This document shows positions 14,479 through 18,535 of a stretch of 18,535 nucleotides of DNA, piece after piece. Position 1 is the first letter of the stretch. Each line of letters begins with the position of its first letter. The stretch lies in NCBI GenBank assembly GCA_030632175.1, contig DAOVVG010000019.1, forward strand, positions 1-18,535, given 5' to 3'. The notes below the pieces were generated by a model that was not told the origin of the DNA, did not search any database, and saw only the letters and a list, made by a program, of their open reading frames with translations. The position numbers and the translations under genes are program-made. This DNA is from Gammaproteobacteria bacterium (GTDB taxonomy: Bacteria > Pseudomonadota > Gammaproteobacteria > UBA9214).

Positions 14479-15243
14479 CTAATCAAATTCAGCCATGACC
14501 GGTGTGTGGTCGGACGGTCTTTCCAGCCTTCTGGGTTCCTTGTCGATGCCGCTGGCACGGCAGTTGTCTGCCAGTGCCTTGCTGGCCAGCACCAGGTCGA
14601 TGCGCAGGCCGCGGTTTCTGCGAAAGCCGGCGGCGCGGTAGTCCCACCAGCTGTAGCTTGCCTCTTCCTGATCAAACAGGCGGAAGGTGTCGGTCAGTCC
14701 CAGCGCCAGAATTTTCTGCAAGGCCTCGCGTTCGGGGGTGCTGCAGAGGATGCGTTCGTGCCAGGCCTCCGGGTCATACACGTCCCGATCATCCGGCGCG
14801 ATATTAAAATCACCGAGTACCACAAAGCGTTCGTGCTGCTGTAGCTGCTCGCTGATGTAGTCAGTGACCTTGTCCAGCCAGTGCAGCTTGTGGGCATATT
14901 TTTCGCTGCCGACTTCCTGGCCGTTGACGACATATAAATCCAGTACGCGCACGCCGTTGATGGTGGCGCCCAGTATGCGACGCTGCGGGTCATCCAGCCC
15001 CGGTACGTCGGTAACAACATCCGTGGCCGCCTGCCTGCTGATGATGGCCACGCCGTTATAGGTTTTTTGCCCGGAGAACACCACGTGGTAGCCGGCGGCC
15101 TCAATCTCACTGGCAGGAAAATTTTCATCCGTGGTCTTGGTTTCCTGCAGACACAGGATGTCGGCCTGTGAGGCGTCCAGCCAGTCCAGTACCTGCGGCA
15201 GTCTGACCTTGAGGGAGTTAACGTTCCAGCTGGCGATTTTCAT
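14479..15243 (-). CDS. xthA: Exodeoxyribonuclease III
   Basis: This DNA repair nuclease (AP endonuclease and 3'-5' exonuclease) has 254 residues from the ATG at 15241-15243, giving MKIASWNVNSLKVRL, the standard start. Key residues are Asn7 in WNVNS, Glu34 in CLQETK (metal), Tyr104, Asp145 and Asn147 in VLGDFNIAP, Asp216 in LRIDLVLAS and His246 in PSDHTPV. The open frame continues upstream to 15342, but that part is the REP palindrome read as protein (SGPCPRLRCIKN) and should not be included. It lies downstream of prlC on the same strand with a 113-base gap holding REP copy 2. Confidence 0.96.
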   Translation of the reverse strand: MKIASWNVNSLKVRLPQVLDWLDASQADILCLQETKTTDENFPASEIEAAGYHVVFSGQKTYNGVAIISRQAATDVVTDVPGLDDPQRRILGATINGVRVLDLYVVNGQEVGSEKYAHKLHWLDKVTDYISEQLQQHERFVVLGDFNIAPDDRDVYDPEAWHERILCSTPEREALQKILALGLTDTFRLFDQEEASYSWWDYRAAGFRRNRGLRIDLVLASKALADNCRASGIDKEPRRLERPSDHTPVMAEFD

Positions 15244-15272
15244 GATGTTGGTAACCAGTTGATATATTGAGT

Positions 15273-15338
15273 GTAGGAGCGGACCGTGTCCGCGATGGTT
15301 TTTTATACACCGCAATCGCGGACACGGTCCGCTCCTAC
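15273..15338 (+). repeat. GTAG-type REP doublet, copy 2
   Basis: This 66-base palindrome matches copy 1 (1178-1243, opposite orientation) at 63 of 66 positions. The 24-base arms are here perfectly complementary, and the pairing extends two more bases each side (15271-15340, GT...AC). The 18-base centre with its T6 run is identical to copy 1. Two of the three differences between the copies are partner positions across the palindrome (CTT/AAG in copy 1, CGT/ACG in copy 2). Flanking genes prlC and xthA run leftward, so the T-run is on the wrong strand to terminate prlC. Confidence 0.88.
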
Positions 15339-15356
15339 ACAAGTAGATAAAGCAAA

Positions 15357-17396
15357 CTATGCAGCAAGGCCGCTGTGCCTCAGCAAGGCATCAATGCTCG
15401 GTTCGCGCCCGCGGAACTCGACAAACAGTTCCATGGGTTCGCGCGAACCACCCTGTTCGAGAATGCTGTTGAGGAATCTCTCGCCGGTTTCCCGGTTAAA
15501 GATGCCGGTCTCCTCAAAGGCCGAGAAGGCATCGGCTGAAAGTACTTCCGCCCATTTGTAACTGTAGTAACCGGCCGCATAGCCGCCACCGAAGATGTGT
15601 GTAAAGCCGTTTTCGAAACGGTTAAATGCGGCGGGTTGCATAACGGCGATTTCCTTGCGCACCTCATTCAGCGTGTCGTGAATGCGTGCTCCCTTGTCGG
15701 GGTCGTAATCGCGGTGGATGCGAAAATCAAAAATGGCAAATTCCAGCTGCCGCATCATCAGCATGGCTGACTGGAAATTTTTTGCCTGTTGCATGCGTTG
15801 ATACAGTTCATCCGGAATTTTTTCGCCGGACTCAACGTGCCCGGAAAACAGATCCAGTGCTTCGCGTTCCCAGCACCAGTTTTCCATGAACTGGCTGGGT
15901 AGTTCCACCGCGTCCCAGGCAACCCCGCTGATGCCGGAGACGCCGGCGTAGTTGATCTGTGTCAGCATGTGGTGCAGACCGTGACCGAATTCATGAAACA
16001 GGGTAATCACTTCGTCATGGGTAAACAGAGCCGGTTGCTCACCGATCGGTGGTGAGAAGTTGCAGGTCAGGTAGGCGACCGGTATTTGCAGTCCTCTGGC
16101 CGTATCACGACGGCAGATACATTCGTCCATCCAGGCGCCGCCGCGCTTGTGCGGGCGGGCATACAGGTCCAGATAAAACTCGCCGCGCACTTCGCCCGCA
16201 GCATCCCGGATGCGGTAGAAATGTACATCTTCATGCCAGCTGTCGACCCCCTCGACCGACTCGATTTGCAGACCGTAGAGTCGTTCAACGATCAGGAACA
16301 GGCCTTCAACCACGCGCGGTTCCGGAAAATAAGGTTTCAGCTCTTCCTGCGAGATGGCGTATTTTTTCTGCCGCAGTTTCTCGGAATAGTAGGAAATATC
16401 CCAGGCCTGCAGCTCGTCGCTGTTATCGTGTTCAACGGCAAACTCGCGGACCTCTTGCAGTTCCCGGACGGCAGCCGGTTTGGAGCGTTCAGCGAGGTCC
16501 TGCAGAAAACTCATGACCTGCTCGGTGGAATCAGCCATTTTGGTGGCCAGCGAGCGTTCGGCGTAATTATTGAAACCGAGCAGTCCGGCGGCTTCGTGGC
16601 GTAATGCCAGGATCTCTTCCATCAGTGCGGCATTGTCCCATTGGCCGGCATGCGGGCCCTGGTCGGAAGCGCGCGTTACATAGGCGGTATAGATTTCTTC
16701 GCGCAGATCATGGTTATCCGCATAGGTGATCACCGGGTAGTAGGACGGAAATTCCAGGGTAAATACCCAGCCATCGAGCTCGCGTTGTTCGGCCGTTTGT
16801 TTTGCCAGTGAACGCGCACTCTCGGGCAGCCCTGCGAGCAGGTTTTCATCGGTAATCTGCTTGTGCCAGGCATTGGTGGCATCCAGCACGTTGTCGCTGT
16901 ATTGCGAGGAGAGTTGTGACAGTTTTTGCAGTATTTCCTTGTAGCGATTGCGTGCGTCCTGATCCAGTTCTATACCGGAAAGGCGAAAATCACGCAGTGC
17001 ATTGTCGATAACTTTTTTCTGTGCGGTATCCAGGGTTGCCAACTCGTCACCCTCGGCAATCTGGCGAAACGCCGTGTAGAGCCCTTCGTGCTGCCCCATT
17101 TCGGTGCCGTACTCACTCAGTAGTGGCAGGCAATCGTTATAGGTCTCACGCAGGGCGTCGCTGTTGACGACCGCATTCATGTGGCCGACAGGTGACCAGA
17201 CACGATTGATGCGGTCATCCATGTCGTCGAGCGGTTCGACCAGGTTGTCCCAGCTGTAGTGGTCGTTTGCCTGCAGTAGCCGTTCTACCTGTTGGCGGCT
17301 TTCGGCCAGCAACTCCGAGACGGCAGATTTCACATGCTCGGGCTTGATCTTCGAGAACGGTGGCAGGCCGTCCAGTTCCAGCAGCGGGTTCGACAT
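15357..17396 (-). CDS. prlC: Oligopeptidase A PrlC
   Basis: PrlC is a cytoplasmic M3-family zinc metallopeptidase that degrades cleaved signal peptides and other short peptides. The 679 residues match the family length (about 680). The zinc motif HEFGH is at 468-472 in TLFHEFGHGLHHML, and the third ligand is Glu498 in GVAWDAVELPSQFMENW. The N-terminal NPLLELDGLPPFSKIKPEHV and the C-terminal FTHIFGGGYAAGYYSYKWAEVLSADAFS blocks are characteristic. The ATG at 17394-17396 has GAGGT nine bases upstream. A possible promoter, TTCAAC-N17-TAAAGT with an extended TG, lies at about 17448-17476 on the minus strand. It is divergent from the gamma-carbonic anhydrase, a pairing also seen in Pseudomonas. Confidence 0.97.
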   Translation of the reverse strand: MSNPLLELDGLPPFSKIKPEHVKSAVSELLAESRQQVERLLQANDHYSWDNLVEPLDDMDDRINRVWSPVGHMNAVVNSDALRETYNDCLPLLSEYGTEMGQHEGLYTAFRQIAEGDELATLDTAQKKVIDNALRDFRLSGIELDQDARNRYKEILQKLSQLSSQYSDNVLDATNAWHKQITDENLLAGLPESARSLAKQTAEQRELDGWVFTLEFPSYYPVITYADNHDLREEIYTAYVTRASDQGPHAGQWDNAALMEEILALRHEAAGLLGFNNYAERSLATKMADSTEQVMSFLQDLAERSKPAAVRELQEVREFAVEHDNSDELQAWDISYYSEKLRQKKYAISQEELKPYFPEPRVVEGLFLIVERLYGLQIESVEGVDSWHEDVHFYRIRDAAGEVRGEFYLDLYARPHKRGGAWMDECICRRDTARGLQIPVAYLTCNFSPPIGEQPALFTHDEVITLFHEFGHGLHHMLTQINYAGVSGISGVAWDAVELPSQFMENWCWEREALDLFSGHVESGEKIPDELYQRMQQAKNFQSAMLMMRQLEFAIFDFRIHRDYDPDKGARIHDTLNEVRKEIAVMQPAAFNRFENGFTHIFGGGYAAGYYSYKWAEVLSADAFSAFEETGIFNRETGERFLNSILEQGGSREPMELFVEFRGREPSIDALLRHSGLAA

Positions 17397-17560
17397 TCGG
17401 GTAATACCTCTTTATTTGCAGGGTGTAATGCCCGTCAGGGCGCGCTCACTTTAGCATCTTGCCGGCTACTGTTGAATGCCTGTGAAATTGTTTGACGTTT
17501 TGCCGGATTACATCCGTGTTACATTATTGGGATCATGTGGGGTAATAACAGGGGTGGTTT
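17397..17560. promoter_or_regulatory. Divergent control region between prlC and the carbonic-anhydrase gene
   Basis: This 164-base gap must hold promoters for both flanking genes. On the minus strand it shows the weak extended -10 candidate for prlC and a small hairpin, GCCC-GTCA-GGGC (17430-17441), in the presumed leader. On the plus strand it shows TTGACG (17492-17497), a good -35-like hexamer, but no matching -10 at standard spacing; TACATT at 17520-17525 is 22 bases away. AGGGGTG (17551-17557) is a strong ribosome site and fixes the GTG start at 17561. Confidence 0.4.
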
Positions 17561-18094
17561 GTGTCCATCAGGAAATACGAGAATATTTCACCAACTATTG
17601 CCGTATCTGCTTATGTGGATGAGACGGCGCTGGTGATCGGTGAGGTTACTATTGATGATGACGTGTCACTGTGGCCAATGGTTGTGGCGCGTGGTGACGT
17701 CAATACTATTCAGATTGGTGCACGCACCAATATACAGGATGGCACTATCCTGCATGTCAGTCACGACAGTGAGTTTGAGCCTGGCGGGTTTGCGTTGCGC
17801 ATTGGTGCGGATGTCACTGTCGGACACCAGGCGATCCTGCATGGTTGTACCGTGGAGGATCTTTGCCTGATAGGCATGGCGGCCACCATCATGGATGGCG
17901 CAATTGTTCGTTCGGGTGCCATTGTCGGTGCCGGTAGCCTGGTGCCACCCGGTCGTGAGCTGGAGGGTGGTTTTCTGTGGGTGGGTTCACCCGCCCGCAG
18001 GGCACGTGCCCTGCGCCCCGAGGAAGAAGGGTTTCTCACGTATTCAGCCGCGCACTACGTAGAGCTAAAAAACCGCCACCTGGCGAATCGCTAG
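17561..18094 (+). CDS. Gamma-class carbonic anhydrase family protein (YrdA-like)
   Basis: This 177-residue protein is built of left-handed beta-helix hexapeptide repeats (for example IGEVTIDDDVSLWP, IGARTNIQDGTILHV, IGADVTVGHQAILHGCTV), expected to form a trimer. The three zinc-binding histidines of the gamma-carbonic anhydrase family are present: His65, His89 and His94. The catalytic glutamates of the Cam archetype lie in an acidic loop that is shortened here, as in other CamH/YrdA-type proteins, so activity is uncertain. Start is GTG (17561-17563) with AGGGGTG just upstream. The stop shares CTAG with the stop of the convergent aroE. A role in CO2/bicarbonate handling or as a metal-binding protein is inferred from the family only. 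Confidence 0.92.
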   Translation: MSIRKYENISPTIAVSAYVDETALVIGEVTIDDDVSLWPMVVARGDVNTIQIGARTNIQDGTILHVSHDSEFEPGGFALRIGADVTVGHQAILHGCTVEDLCLIGMAATIMDGAIVRSGAIVGAGSLVPPGRELEGGFLWVGSPARRARALRPEEEGFLTYSAAHYVELKNRHLANR

Positions 18095-18535
18095 CCCGCT
18101 GTGCGCAATGCCTGTATCACCGGTCCGGTGTCCGGCCGCACTTCACGCCACAAATAAAACGACTCGGCCGCCTGCTCCACCAGCATCCCCAGACCATCCA
18201 TACAGTGGGTTGCGCCCCGTTGCTGTGCCCATTCCATGAAGGCGGTGGGTTTATCTCCGTACATCATGTCGTAACAGCTGCTGTCCGGTGTCACCACACT
18301 GTCTGGCAGTGCCGGTACCTGCCCGGCAAGACTAGCGGCCGTGGCATTAATGATGAGATCAAATGACTGGCCGGCGACGTCGCCCAGTCCGCAGCCCTCG
18401 GTATGTCCGAGTTCGCAGAACAGGCGGGCCAGCTCGATGGCTTTGTCTGCGGTGCGGTTGGCAATCACCAGCAAGGCCGGGTTTTCTTTCAGCAGCGGTT
18501 CGATGACGCCACGTGCGGCACCGCCAGCACCCACC
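18091..18535 (-). CDS. aroE: Shikimate dehydrogenase AroE (partial, C-terminal half)
   Basis: AroE reduces 3-dehydroshikimate to shikimate with NADPH in aromatic amino-acid synthesis. Only the last 147 residues or so of about 270 are in the window; the N-terminal substrate domain lies beyond the right edge. Visible marks are the NADP Rossmann loop GAGGAARGV at the very edge, the ANRTADKA motif that recognises the NADP 2'-phosphate, NATAASLAG, CYDMMYGDKPTAFMEWAQQRG and the C-terminal DGLGMLVEQAAESFYLW. The frame is intact. The stop TAG lies within CTAG (18091-18094), shared with the convergent carbonic-anhydrase gene. Confidence 0.96.
   Translation of the reverse strand, partial: VGAGGAARGVIEPLLKENPALLVIANRTADKAIELARLFCELGHTEGCGLGDVAGQSFDLIINATAASLAGQVPALPDSVVTPDSSCYDMMYGDKPTAFMEWAQQRGATHCMDGLGMLVEQAAESFYLWREVRPDTGPVIQALRTAG

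Overview
The window is a stretch of core chromosome from a gammaproteobacterium. The gene pairings are characteristic: lptM-lysA-dapF-DUF484-xerC as in enterics and pseudomonads, xerC followed by hslV-hslU, and argH next to algZ-algR and hemC-hemD as in Pseudomonas. Base composition is moderately GC-rich and even throughout. The set fits a non-enteric lineage (Chromatiales/Xanthomonadales-like depth), but genus cannot be read from this window. I see no rRNA, tRNA, CRISPR array, insertion sequence, prophage or toxin/defence module. No gap between genes exceeds 300 bases; the longest are 1064-1245, 17397-17560 and 8219-8361.

Layout. 1-5139, all leftward: lptM (outer-membrane lipoprotein), lysA and dapF (last steps of diaminopimelate/lysine synthesis), DUF484, xerC (chromosome dimer resolution), then a palindromic repeat, then hslV and hslU (ATP-dependent protease; hslU runs off the left edge). 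5218-5901, rightward: serine carboxylesterase. 5924-8218, leftward: a PAS protein with a dead GGDEF domain, and argH (arginine synthesis). 8362-10175, rightward: algZ-algR two-component system with overlapping genes. 10156-10710, leftward: exported thioredoxin-fold protein. 10742-12422, rightward: hemC-hemD (tetrapyrrole synthesis). 12419-13447, leftward: ferredoxin-type flavin reductase. 13497-14384, rightward: Rossmann/SDR protein. 14479-17396, leftward: xthA (exonuclease III) and prlC (oligopeptidase A), with a second copy of the palindromic repeat between them. 17561-18094, rightward: gamma-carbonic anhydrase. 18091-18535, leftward: the 3' half of aroE.

The genes are mostly housekeeping: cell-wall and amino-acid precursors (lysA, dapF, argH, aroE), haem (hemCD), proteolysis (hslVU, prlC), DNA maintenance (xerC, xthA) and signalling (algZR, the PAS protein). 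I did not find a convincing new multi-gene system. The points most worth a second look are a two-copy GTAG-type REP doublet whose paired arms differ together between copies, a PAS protein with EHHDF where GGDEF should be, a thioredoxin gene wedged between algR and hemC, an AlgZ with an eroded ATP-lid glycine motif, a hexanucleotide repeat in lptM, and a candidate heat-shock promoter before hslV.
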